Positions 16,305 to 24,900 of a stretch of DNA of 28,429 nucleotides are shown here, one piece after another. The DNA comes from Bacillota bacterium (GTDB taxonomy: Bacteria; Bacillota; UBA4882; UBA8346). The stretch is from positions 1-28,429 of the forward strand of contig JAEYGI010000067.1 of the NCBI GenBank assembly GCA_023402395.1, read 5' to 3'. A program made the position numbers and the translations under genes. The notes under the pieces were generated by a model. That model saw only the letters and a list, made by a program, of their open reading frames with translations, made no database searches and was not told the DNA's origin. The stretch's first letter is position 1. Each line of letters opens with the position of its first letter.

Positions 16305-16979
16305 TTGTTTAAGGAAAAACCGATCACTGCCGGGAATAAACCGCAAAACCTGACCGATTGGGTTTATGAAACCCTGGAAGAGGCGATTATCAGCCATAGC
16401 TTGAAATCGGGGGAGGAGATCCCCGAATACCGGCTCGCCGAAATGCTGGGCACCAGCAATACGCCGGTCAGGGAAGCCTTAAACCGGTTGATCACCGACG
16501 GATTGGTGGTGAAAGAACCCAACAAGGCGCCCCGGGTAATTTCGCTTTCCAAAAAAGAGATCGAGGAATTGTACGACATCCGTTCGGTGCTGGAGGGGCT
16601 GGCCATTGCCTCGGCCACCGCCGCCATCACCGACAAGGAGCTGGAGATGCTTCAGGAGCTGCAAAACCAGGGCGAGTCCTATTACCGGCTCGGCAGCATC
16701 AATGAATACAAGAATTATAACCGCCAGTTTCACAACTCCATCCTGGCCATCTCCCGGAACAACCTATTGATGCAGATGATGGTCTCCATCAACAAGAAAG
16801 TGCAGTTCTGCCTGTCGGCGACGGTACTGATCCCCGGCGGAATGGAACGGGGCGTGGGCGATCACCGGCAGTTGCTGGAAGCCGTCCTGGCCAAAAATCC
16901 GGGAAAGGCCAAGGCCCTGATGGAGCAGCATATTTTGGCCGGTAAAGCCGATTATTTGCGGAACATTCAAAATCTGTGA
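16305..16979 (+). CDS. GntR-family regulator, FCD (FadR-like) subgroup
   Basis: 224 residues from a TTG start at 16305, 7 nt after AAGGGGG (16291-16297). The winged helix is N-terminal and contains LAEMLGTSNTPVREALNRLITDGLV at about residues 46-70. The FCD ligand domain (about 85-220) has the metal-site histidines in RQFHNSI, GDHRQLLEAV and MEQHI. The usual Asp before the first His motif appears as Asn. FCD regulators typically sense sugar acids or other carboxylates. Lying inside the operon it probably autoregulates, and the 16-bp motif at the operon promoter and RHS gene is a candidate site. Confidence 0.93.
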   Translation: MFKEKPITAGNKPQNLTDWVYETLEEAIISHSLKSGEEIPEYRLAEMLGTSNTPVREALNRLITDGLVVKEPNKAPRVISLSKKEIEELYDIRSVLEGLAIASATAAITDKELEMLQELQNQGESYYRLGSINEYKNYNRQFHNSILAISRNNLLMQMMVSINKKVQFCLSATVLIPGGMERGVGDHRQLLEAVLAKNPGKAKALMEQHILAGKADYLRNIQNL

Positions 16980-17011
16980 CGGACCCGTGCTTGCGGGCGC
17001 GGGTCCGATTT
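16980..17011 (+). terminator. Partial terminator after the regulator gene
   Basis: CGGACCCG (16980-16987) pairs with CGGGTCCG (17000-17007), extendable through a TGC/GCG segment, followed by ATTTT. The T-run is weak, so it may attenuate rather than stop transcription into the next gene, which starts at 17033. Confidence 0.55.
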
Positions 17012-17032
17012 TGGTTCGAGTAGGAGGCGGGC

Positions 17033-17929
17033 ATGGCGATTCAACGCATTGCATTCATCGGACTGGGGGAAATGGGGTTTCCCATGGCCAAACGGTTGTG
17101 CGGAGCCGGTTTTGAGGTGCGCGCCGCGGTGCACCGGGCGGCCAATCCCCAAAGCGTGGAGCGGGCGGAGCAACTGGCCGCGCTCGGCGCCAAGATTAAG
17201 GAGAGCTTCGCGGCCGCCGTCACCGGCGCCGATCTGGTCCTGACCATTCTTCCCGCGGACGAACAGGTTAAGGAGGTATTGCTGGACCGGGCGATCCGGG
17301 AGGCGATCGCGGCCAATCCGGCCGCCATCATCCTGGAGATGACTTCCTGCAGCCCGGCCACGGTCCGGGAGATCGGCGCGGCCTACGCCCAAAGCGGGAT
17401 CCGGGTCTTCGACGCGCCGGTCAGCGGCGGCGTCGGGGGCGCGGCGGGTGGAACGCTGACGATCTTCGGAGCGGGCGACCCCGCGCTCCGCGACGAACTC
17501 CGGCCGGTGCTGGAGCGGTTGGCCGCCAAGATTTATCACCTGGGCGAACTGGGCGCCGGCAAGGCCCTGAAGGCCGTCAATCAGATGCTGGCCGCGGTCA
17601 ACATGATCGCCGTGGCCGAAGCCTACCAGCTTGCCGGAAAGGCGGGGATCGACCCGAAGGTCATGTACGAGGTGATCAAGGAAAGCTCCGGCAATTCCTA
17701 TATCTTTGACAAGAAGTTTCAAAACCTGGTTTCCGACTCGTTCCCGGCGGGGTTCCGGCTGAGCCTGATGCGCAAGGATGTGCGGATCGCCTTGGCGCTG
17801 GCCGAGGGAACCAAACTGCCCCTGGCGGAGCTGGCCTATCAGCTTTATGACGATGCCCGCGAATACGACGGGTTGGACTTCTCGGCCATCGCCAAGCTGA
17901 CGGGGACGGCCGTTGGGAAGCCGGAGTGA
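17033..17929 (+). CDS. 3-hydroxyisobutyrate dehydrogenase-family reductase 2
   Basis: 298 residues, with AGGAGG at 17022-17027. It has the Rossmann motif AFIGLGEMGFPMAKRL, DAPVSGG at 127-133 and the catalytic Lys180 in GAGKALKAVNQ. It is clearly diverged from the first paralogue in the operon in its cofactor loop (AAVHRAANPQ against VYGRRPESAR) and C-terminal part. Two different members in one operon suggest consecutive or parallel reductions of related semialdehydes or keto acids, or enzymes of different cofactor preference. Substrate not determinable from sequence. Confidence 0.9.
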   Translation: MAIQRIAFIGLGEMGFPMAKRLCGAGFEVRAAVHRAANPQSVERAEQLAALGAKIKESFAAAVTGADLVLTILPADEQVKEVLLDRAIREAIAANPAAIILEMTSCSPATVREIGAAYAQSGIRVFDAPVSGGVGGAAGGTLTIFGAGDPALRDELRPVLERLAAKIYHLGELGAGKALKAVNQMLAAVNMIAVAEAYQLAGKAGIDPKVMYEVIKESSGNSYIFDKKFQNLVSDSFPAGFRLSLMRKDVRIALALAEGTKLPLAELAYQLYDDAREYDGLDFSAIAKLTGTAVGKPE

Positions 17930-17977
17930 CAACGGTTGCAATGCGACCCATCATCTGACAAAAAGGAGCGAAACAGC

Positions 17978-18652
17978 ATGGCAAACATCGGATGCAGGAT
18001 TTACACCGCAATTAACCGCCCTTCCCAGTCCCTGATCGCGGAGTTCGGAGCGATCCCGGTGGCCAATATCGCCGATAATATGGGCCGGATCAGTTGCGTC
18101 GACTCCCATATCAAACCCTATAACAATGTCCGGCTGCTGGGCCCGGCGTTCACGGTCAAGGCGCCGCTCGGCGACAATCTGATGTTTCATAAGGCGTTGG
18201 ATATGGCGCAGCCGGGTGACGTGATCGTGGTCGACGGCGAGGCGGACCTGAATCATTCCCTGTGCGGCGAGATCATGTTTCGTTATGCCATCTCGCGCGG
18301 CATCGCCGGGTTTTTGATCGACGGTTGCATCCGGGACGCCGCCGCCCTGAAGGAACTGGACTTTCCCGTTTACGCCCGGGGCGTCCAGCCCAAAGGACCC
18401 TATAAAAACGGACCGGGCGAGATCAATGTGCCGGTGTCCATCGGCGGCCAGGCCGTCCTGCCCGGCGACATCGTGGTCGGCGACTCCGACGGCGTGGTGG
18501 TAATCCGGCCCGCCGACGCCGACGCCTTACTGGAAAAATCCAAGGCCCACAACCAAATGGAGGCCCGGACCTTTGAACAAATCGCGGCGGGCACGTTCGA
18601 CCGGAGCTGGGTGGACAAGACCCTCAAGGAAAAGGGGTGCGAGATCCTGTGA
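17978..18652 (+). CDS. RraA-like protein, possible pyruvate-type aldolase
   Basis: 224 residues. ATG 17978 is 9 nt after AAAAGGAG (17961-17968). The family covers the RNase E inhibitor RraA and class II 4-hydroxy-4-methyl-2-oxoglutarate / oxaloacetate-decarboxylating aldolases. The segment GDVIVVDGEADLNHSLCGEI and the Arg-Asp pair in DGCIRDAAAL, which in the aldolases bind substrate and metal, are present. An enzymatic role is therefore more likely than RNase E control. In this operon it could cleave or decarboxylate a 2-keto acid to give pyruvate. That is inference. Confidence 0.88.
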   Translation: MANIGCRIYTAINRPSQSLIAEFGAIPVANIADNMGRISCVDSHIKPYNNVRLLGPAFTVKAPLGDNLMFHKALDMAQPGDVIVVDGEADLNHSLCGEIMFRYAISRGIAGFLIDGCIRDAAALKELDFPVYARGVQPKGPYKNGPGEINVPVSIGGQAVLPGDIVVGDSDGVVVIRPADADALLEKSKAHNQMEARTFEQIAAGTFDRSWVDKTLKEKGCEIL

Positions 18653-19701
18653 GCGAACAGCGCCTGGCCCGGTGGCAACCCTTGCGCGACTATTGCCAAA
18701 AGCTGTTTGCGGCACAGGGGATGCCGGCCGATGAAGCGTTTCTGGTAGCCGACAGCCTGGTTGACGCCGATCTGAACGGAGTCGATTCCCACGGGGTCAG
18801 CCGGGTGCCGATCTATATGAAACGGCTGGAAGAAAAAGTGGTCGAGAAAGCGTGCCGGATCGAGACCGAGCGGGAGTTCCCCGGCAGCCTGGCGCTGAAC
18901 GCCCATAACAGCATGGGGATTGTCGCCGGGGTCCGGGCCATGGAGATGGGGATCCAAAAGGCCAAGGAGAGCGGGTTCGTCCTGGTCACGGTCAACCATT
19001 CCAACCACTTCGGAACCGCCGCCTATTTCGCCAAAATGGCCCTGGAGCACCGGATGATCGGGTTCGCGGCCACCAACGCGCCGTCGACCATGGCGCCCTG
19101 GGGCGGGATTCAGCCGTATCTCGGGACCAATCCCTTCGCCGTCGCCATCCCGGCTGGCCGGGAGCACCCGGTGGTAATGGACATGGCCACCAGCGTGGTG
19201 GCGCAGGGCAAGATCATCATGGCCGCCAAGAAGAATGAGCCGATCCCGGCCGGCTGGGCCATTACCAAGGACGGCCGGCCGACCACCGACCCCGCGGCGG
19301 CGCTGGAAGGCTCGGTGCTGCCCTTCGGCGGCCCCAAGGGCTACGCCATCGCCCTGCTCATCGAGATCCTGAGCGGCATCCTGTCCGGCGCGACCTTCGG
19401 GCCGCATCTGAACAATATGTGGAATGACTTCACTCACCCCCAGAACGTCGGCCATTGCTTCGGAGCGCTGGACATCGCCAAATTCACCGATCCGGACCAG
19501 TTTTTCGCCAATATGGACCGGATGATCGGCGAGATCAAGTCGGCCCCGGCCGCCCAGGGAGTGGACGAGATCTTCCTCCCCGGCGAAATCGAGCGGCGCA
19601 AAAGCGAGCAACGCCGGAGCGAAGGCATCCCGCTGACCCCGGTGGTCTACGAGGATCTGCGGAAACTGGGCGAGAAATGGCAAGTCCCGTTTTGGGAATG
19701 A
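18649..19701 (+). CDS. Ldh2-type malate/lactate (2-keto acid) dehydrogenase
   Basis: 350 residues from the GTG at 18649, which overlaps the previous stop as GTGA. An in-frame GTG at 18637 is an alternative, since both have purine-rich upstream bases. The family signature is complete: DADLNGVDSHGVSRVPIY with the active-site His, NHSNHFGTAAYFA, LGTNPFAVAIP, VMDMATSVVAQGKI and GGPKGYAIAL. Members are NAD(P)-dependent and include L-malate/L-sulfolactate dehydrogenases, ureidoglycolate dehydrogenase and the 2,3-diketo-L-gulonate reductase YiaK. With sugar-acid enzymes around it, a keto-sugar-acid reductase role is plausible. Confidence 0.9.
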   Translation: MSEQRLARWQPLRDYCQKLFAAQGMPADEAFLVADSLVDADLNGVDSHGVSRVPIYMKRLEEKVVEKACRIETEREFPGSLALNAHNSMGIVAGVRAMEMGIQKAKESGFVLVTVNHSNHFGTAAYFAKMALEHRMIGFAATNAPSTMAPWGGIQPYLGTNPFAVAIPAGREHPVVMDMATSVVAQGKIIMAAKKNEPIPAGWAITKDGRPTTDPAAALEGSVLPFGGPKGYAIALLIEILSGILSGATFGPHLNNMWNDFTHPQNVGHCFGALDIAKFTDPDQFFANMDRMIGEIKSAPAAQGVDEIFLPGEIERRKSEQRRSEGIPLTPVVYEDLRKLGEKWQVPFWE

Positions 19702-19725
19702 TGAGTCAAGGAGGCTTCCTCGATC

Positions 19726-20871
19726 ATGATCGGAAGAGAGTATGCTTCGGAAAAAAGGTATTATCAGGATGAAAAGACCGGCCGCGAGGTCTGCCAACTG
19801 ACGGCCGCCGCCAATAACTATCACATCTATTTCACCGACAATTCGTTTACCCTGGGGGACCGGGAGATTTATTTCCTGTCGGACCGCTCCGCGCCTCAGC
19901 CCGGCACCTTCAATATTTTCAAGATGGACTTGGAGTCCGGCCTCATCACCCAGCTGACCGAGGAGCCGAACGGGGTCAATCACCGGATGACCAAGACCCC
20001 CGACAGCGCCATTGTGGTCTATACCGCCGGCAACCAGCTGAAGAAGCTGGACACGCGGACCGGACGAATCGAAACGCTCTACGAGGAGAAAGGGCAATTC
20101 CTGATGGGGACGCCGTTCATCAGCCCGAACCAGAAGTATTTCGGGGTGATCCGGAACGAGCGGCGGCCGGACTTTCAGCGCGGCCCCAACTATAAGGGGT
20201 TCAAGGAGACCATGTTCGCGGTGAAGCAGGCCTATATCACCCTGGTCTATCTGGACGGCTCCAAGGTGTTCGACGTTTATGAGGACACTCATTACCTGGG
20301 CCATTTCCAGTTCGCGCCCGATGACCCGACCCTGGCCATGTTCTGCCACGAAGGGCCGTGGAACCTGGTGCGGCAGCGGATCTGGCTGCTCGATCTGGTG
20401 TCGCGGAACGTGAAGCCCTGCTTCCGTCAGAAAGAGGACGACTGCGTCGGCCATGAGTTTTGGACCCGGGACGGGCTGATCTTCTTCGACAACCGGCGGG
20501 CCGGCCACGACGGCACCATCACGTCGGACAAGACCCAGGCGACCGTGGTCGCGGCGGAGACCGGGGATATGCCCTATGTGGGGCTGGCCGACAAGAACGG
20601 CGAGCTGCTCCGGACCATTGACATGCCGTATTATTGCAATCATTATCATGCCAATAACGACAACTCGCTGCTGGTCGGCGACACGGCGGAGGATATCGTA
20701 CTGATCGATATCGGCGGCGAGCGGGCGGAGATCAGGACGCTCTGCGCTCACCTGACCTCCTGGTATACGGCGACCACTCACGCCCATCCGACCTTCGGCT
20801 GGAACGGGCAGCGGATCCTGTTCGAGTCGGACCGGGGCGGGAAGCAGAATTTGTATTTGGTGGAGATCTGA
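19726..20871 (+). CDS. Oligogalacturonate lyase-family protein (PL22)
   Basis: 381 residues, the usual PL22 length, with AAGGAGG at 19708-19714. PL22 enzymes are cytosolic seven-bladed beta-propellers that cut digalacturonate or unsaturated digalacturonate by Mn-dependent beta-elimination, giving 4-deoxy-5-keto-uronate (DKI/DEHU). Visible family motifs are MFCHEGPWNLVRQRIW (205-220), GHEFW with His243 as likely base, NHYHAN (305-310) and THAHPTF with His352/His354 as metal ligands. The Gln expected three residues before the first of these appears to be Ala349. No signal peptide is present, matching a cytosolic role. Last gene of the operon. Confidence 0.88.
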   Translation: MIGREYASEKRYYQDEKTGREVCQLTAAANNYHIYFTDNSFTLGDREIYFLSDRSAPQPGTFNIFKMDLESGLITQLTEEPNGVNHRMTKTPDSAIVVYTAGNQLKKLDTRTGRIETLYEEKGQFLMGTPFISPNQKYFGVIRNERRPDFQRGPNYKGFKETMFAVKQAYITLVYLDGSKVFDVYEDTHYLGHFQFAPDDPTLAMFCHEGPWNLVRQRIWLLDLVSRNVKPCFRQKEDDCVGHEFWTRDGLIFFDNRRAGHDGTITSDKTQATVVAAETGDMPYVGLADKNGELLRTIDMPYYCNHYHANNDNSLLVGDTAEDIVLIDIGGERAEIRTLCAHLTSWYTATTHAHPTFGWNGQRILFESDRGGKQNLYLVEI

Positions 20872-20910
20872 ACGGGAAATAAGATGGGATGGATTGATCA
20901 ATTCGTGGAG

Positions 20911-20936
20911 AAGCCGGCCTTGGGCCGGCTTTTTTT
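20911..20936 (+). terminator. Intrinsic terminator of the operon
   Basis: AAGCCGGCC (20911-20919) pairs perfectly with GGCCGGCTT (20923-20931) around a TTG loop, and the T-run continues to 20936. It lies 40 bp after the PL22 stop. A textbook end of the seven-gene transcript. Confidence 0.92.
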
Positions 20937-20939
20937 GTA

Positions 20940-21370
20940 TGTGGCTGGGAGGGTAAATAAATTTGAATGGAATTTGAGCCGGCAATGTCTGTATTGAAAG
21001 TGAAAGATGCGGGCCGGTTAGTTGGCCCACGGTTTCGGCGGCGAGTAACTTTTTTATTGCGAAAAAAGTCACCAAAAACGCACCGGAACCGGCGTGGTTC
21101 CGGACCTCCTGCGATTCATCCGGTAACGGTCGCCGCCCTCCTGGCAGTACGCGGGCGCACGGGGTGAGCGCTTCGGGGCCGACCGCTGTTTTCCATCCAA
21201 GGAAAGAAGCGGCGCCGCCTTCTTCCTTGAAGGCGGGCGCGAGACAAAATATCTGGATGAAAGAAACGAAAGAACAGGAAAGCATGAACTAAAACCAACA
21301 ACCAAGAACCACAAACCAAAGAATTGGTAACAGCGTTGACAAACAGTTGACGGGGGACGGTTCCCATTGC
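20940..21370. other. Gene-free stretch with several foldbacks
   Basis: No convincing gene. It holds GTAACTTTTTT (21045-21055)/AAAAAAGTCAC (21062-21072), then CCGGAACC (21083-21090)/GGTTCCGG (21096-21103) with a 5-base loop, and a GC-rich near-palindrome around 21199-21228 (AAGGAA...TTCCTT with GGCGCC at the centre). The pattern of a T-rich hairpin followed by CACCAAAAACG resembles dispersed non-coding repeats known in other bacteria, so this may be one copy of a genome-wide repeat. Confidence 0.45.
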
Positions 21371-21394
21371 TTATTTAGTTACTGAAAATTGACC

Positions 21395-21646
21395 GGCATT
21401 CGCTGCCGGAGTTGCGGGGGTGACGGAAAATTGACCGGCAGGGGTTGCCACAGTTACGGCACTCAATGCCGCAACTGCGGCGAGGACCGCCGAAGCTTCG
21501 GCAACGAATGCCATAGTTTGGGCAACGAATGCCGCAGTTGCGGCAAACGATGCCGTTGCTCCGGCATTAGGCACCGCTTTAACGGCAATGGATGCCGTTG
21601 GAACGGCGGTGAACGCCGGAGGTTTGGCAATGAGTGCCGTAGTTTT
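21395..21646. repeat. Second 21-bp tandem array, palindromic units
   Basis: Twelve consecutive 21-bp units start at 21395 and every 21 bp to 21626. The consensus is GGCANNNNNTGCC followed by GNAGTTNC, so most units carry a small GGCA/TGCC hairpin. The unit at 21416 is diverged (GGAAAATTGACC type). The phase is exact throughout. An open frame of about 100 codons runs through it as a cysteine- and arginine-rich heptapeptide repeat. It has no ribosome binding site and looks like a by-product of 21 being divisible by three. Confidence 0.85.
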
Positions 21647-21856
21647 TCTGAAGTCGAAAGGTTCGGTATTAAATGCCAAATGCAATCAGTCCAGGGTTGA
21701 GCGGTGACGGGGCAGTCCGCTGGATCATGCGCTGGGATCAAATTAAATGAAAAAGCATAAAAAATCGGTGAATAGAAGGGAACAACCGGTAATTTACGGC
21801 AAGAAATGTTTTGAAACGGTTGTAATTAAAACCAGTTTGTGGTAATGTGTAGGTAA

Positions 21857-21872
21857 AAATTGGTTTAATATA
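21857..21872 (+). promoter_or_regulatory. 16-bp motif shared with the operon promoter
   Basis: AAATTGGTTTAATATA is identical to 14609-14624. It contains TAATAT (21866-21871) as a possible -10 element for the RHS gene, about 100 bp before its start. No good -35 is seen at 16-18 bp, so an activator may be needed. A related inverted segment, AATTAAAACCA, lies upstream at about 21824-21834. Confidence 0.55.
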
Positions 21873-21971
21873 ACAAATAAGGAAAATGGCAATCGTCAGA
21901 ATACTTAATCGCTTTGGCGGGCTTCATTTATAAATTCGATGAATTCAATTAAATTTCGGAGGAAAACGGTG

Positions 21972-24900
21972 ATGCGACAGATCAAAAAGCGGATAATCCT
22001 GCTGGGATTGCTGAGTTGTTGGTTGCTGGCCGGAACCGGCTTTGGAGTCACCACGGTTATTTACAGTGAGGCATTTGATTCCGGCCGGAGCTTAGCGGAA
22101 CTTGGATTTTCCGGCTCCAATCCCCCGGGGTGGGAGCTGAATTCGAGCGGTTATCTGCAATCCATGATATTGGATCAACGCCGATTGCGCATGGCATCCA
22201 TTCTCAGCCCCCGCTTTCAGGCCGACCGGAACGACGGGACAGTGACCGTTCAATGGCAGGCGGCGTTTTTCGCCAAAAAAGGGGTCCGCGATTGGGATAA
22301 AGACAATGGCCTCAAGGTTTCGCTCACCGATGAATACGGAAAGCCATCCTACAGTCTCCTGTTTCTGCCGAATTTTATCCGCCTGCCCCGTCAGGAGGAG
22401 ATCTCGCCGCTGCTCCTTTTGAAAGGCAATAGCTTATTGCCGCTGAAGCTATCGTACACCAAAGCGGAGATTGCCACCGAACAATGGCTCAAATTTAAAA
22501 TGGAACTCAATCCCCCGGCCCGAAGCGGTGGGGACGGCCGGATCAAGGTCGCTTGCGATCTGGGCGACGGCCGGGGTTACGTAGAATATCTCAATGTCGC
22601 CGATGCTTCCTATGACCGGTTCGCCAAGGTGAATTTCCTGACGGAGCTCGGCAACGGCCGCCATCAGAACCGGGTGGGGATCGATAATATCCTGGTTACG
22701 GGCGAGGTTGCCAATGGTGATCTGACTCCGCCGGTTACCGTCAGCGATTATCCGGCGGATAATCAATGGGTCAATCAGCCGGTGGTCATCCATCTGACCG
22801 CGACGGATCAGGAGAGCGGCGTCGCGCATACGTATTACACGGTGAACAATGGTCCCGAGACGGCCGGGGACACCATCACCCTCAATGAAGACGGTATTTT
22901 CATCCTGGCCTATTGGTCGGTGGACAACGCCGGGAATCGCGAAGCCGCCAAGACGCTGACCGTGAAACTGGACCGGACTGCCCCGGATCTTAGCGCCGTT
23001 ACCGTTCCCACTCCGAATGCCAATGGCTGGAATAACGGCGCGGTTACGGTCACCTTTACGGCGAACGACAGTCTCTCGGGGGTCGCTTCGGTAACCGGAC
23101 CGGTTCCCGTTGCGGCGGAAGGAGCCGGACAGGCCGTCAATGGCGCGGCGCTGGATAATGCCGGGAACAAGGCGGAGCTCACCGTGGCCGTGAATATCGA
23201 CCCAACCGCGCCGGTGATTTATAATCTTCAACCGCAGGGCTACCTCAATACGCCGCGTCCGGCGATCACCGCCGGTTTCAGAGACGAGCGATCCGGGGTC
23301 GATCCGGCCAGTGTCATCCTGCGACTGGATGGAAAAGTTATTGATAATCAATTATTGATGATCAGCGATAGCGGCGTCACTTACATTCCCGCCGCCGATT
23401 TGGCCGACGGCAGGCATACGGCCGTTCTGAATCTCAAGGATCAAGCAGGCAATGCGGCGGCCGGGGTCCAAACCATCTTTACGATTGACAGCGCCATGCC
23501 TAACCTGCCGCCGGATCCGGCGGCCGTGGCCCCGACGCTGGACCCAACCGTCGTTTCCGATATCAAGACCGCCACCAATTTCCTTTATACCGGAGAACAC
23601 CCGATTCAAACCGGCGTCGATCCGGAAACCATCGAAGCCCAACGGGCGGCGGTGATCCGGGGGAAGGTTCTGGACAAAGACAATCAGCCGTTACCGGGGG
23701 TAAGAGTGACGGTGCTGCGCCATCCCGAGTACGGCCAGACCTATACCCGGGCCGACGGTATGTTCGACTTGGCGGTGAACGGCGGCGGGTATTTGACGGT
23801 GAGGTATGAGCGGAACGGGTATTTAAGCGCGCAACGGCAGGTTGAGACGAGTTGGCAAGACTACTTTTACTTGTCAGACGTGGTGATGATTCGCCCGGAT
23901 AATCGGGTGACGCCGGTGACGGCTAACCATAGCCAGATTCAAGTGGCGCACGGCAGCCTTATCACCGATGAGCGCGGTCAGCGGCGGGGCACTCTAATCT
24001 TTCCGCCCGGAACCCGGATTTCCGGGGTCTCCGGAGACACGGTTCATGTCCGAGTGACCGAGTTCACGGTAGGCGCCAACGGTCCTCAAACGATGCCGGC
24101 AGCTTTACCTCCAACCTCGGGCTATACTTATTGTGTTGACCTGAGCGTCGATGAAGCGGATGGCGTGCAGTTCAGCCAGCCGGTTTACTACTATGTGGAT
24201 AATTTTTTGAATTTCCCGGTGGGCGGTGCTGTTCCGACCGGCTACTACGATCGGGCCAAAGGGCAGTGGATCCCTTCCGCCAATGGCCGGATTGTTAAGC
24301 TCATAAGCGTCACCGACGGATTGGCCGATGTCGATGTGACGGGGACCGGCCAAGCGGCGGATGCGTCCGCCTTGTCCGCGCTGGGATTTACCGATAGTGA
24401 GCGGCAAGCCTTGGCGGCGACGTATACCGTGGGTCAGAGCCTCTGGCGGGTGCCGATACAACATTTCTCCCCCTGGGATTGCAATTGGCCGTATGGTCCG
24501 CCGATGGGCGCTGAACCGCCCAGTCAAAAAGTGGCGCAGGATGATCAATGCAGTCAACCGAGTCAATGTGACGGTTCGATCATTGAGATGCAGAACCAGG
24601 TGTTAGGTGAAACGGTTCCCATCGTTGGAACGCCTTTTAGCTTGAATTATTCCAGCGATCGGATGCCGGGATATACACCGAATAATGTAATAAAAATCCC
24701 GTTAACGGATGAGACTCTTCCTCCTGGTTTGAAACGGGTTACACTGGAGGTATCAATCACCGGGCGTAAGTTTACACAAAGTTTTCCGGCCCAAACCAAT
24801 TCAGTTTTTTCATATGTATGGGACGAGAAAGACGGATATGGCCGGTATGTAAAGGGGCAACAGAATGCCACGGTTAAGATCGGCTATGTTTATGATGCAG

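Noticed and set aside
18400..21285. Minus-strand open frame of about 960 codons under the RraA, Ldh2 and PL22 genes
   Set aside because: Antisense to three genes with clear motifs. The translation is a low-complexity His/Gly/Pro/Arg-rich shadow.
14121..21646. CRISPR arrays
   Set aside because: Both arrays are gapless 21-bp tandem units without unique spacers, and no cas genes are present.
21389..21700. Cysteine/arginine-rich 103-codon frame
   Set aside because: It is the translation of the 21-bp array. The opposite strand is open over the same stretch as well, and there is no ribosome binding site.
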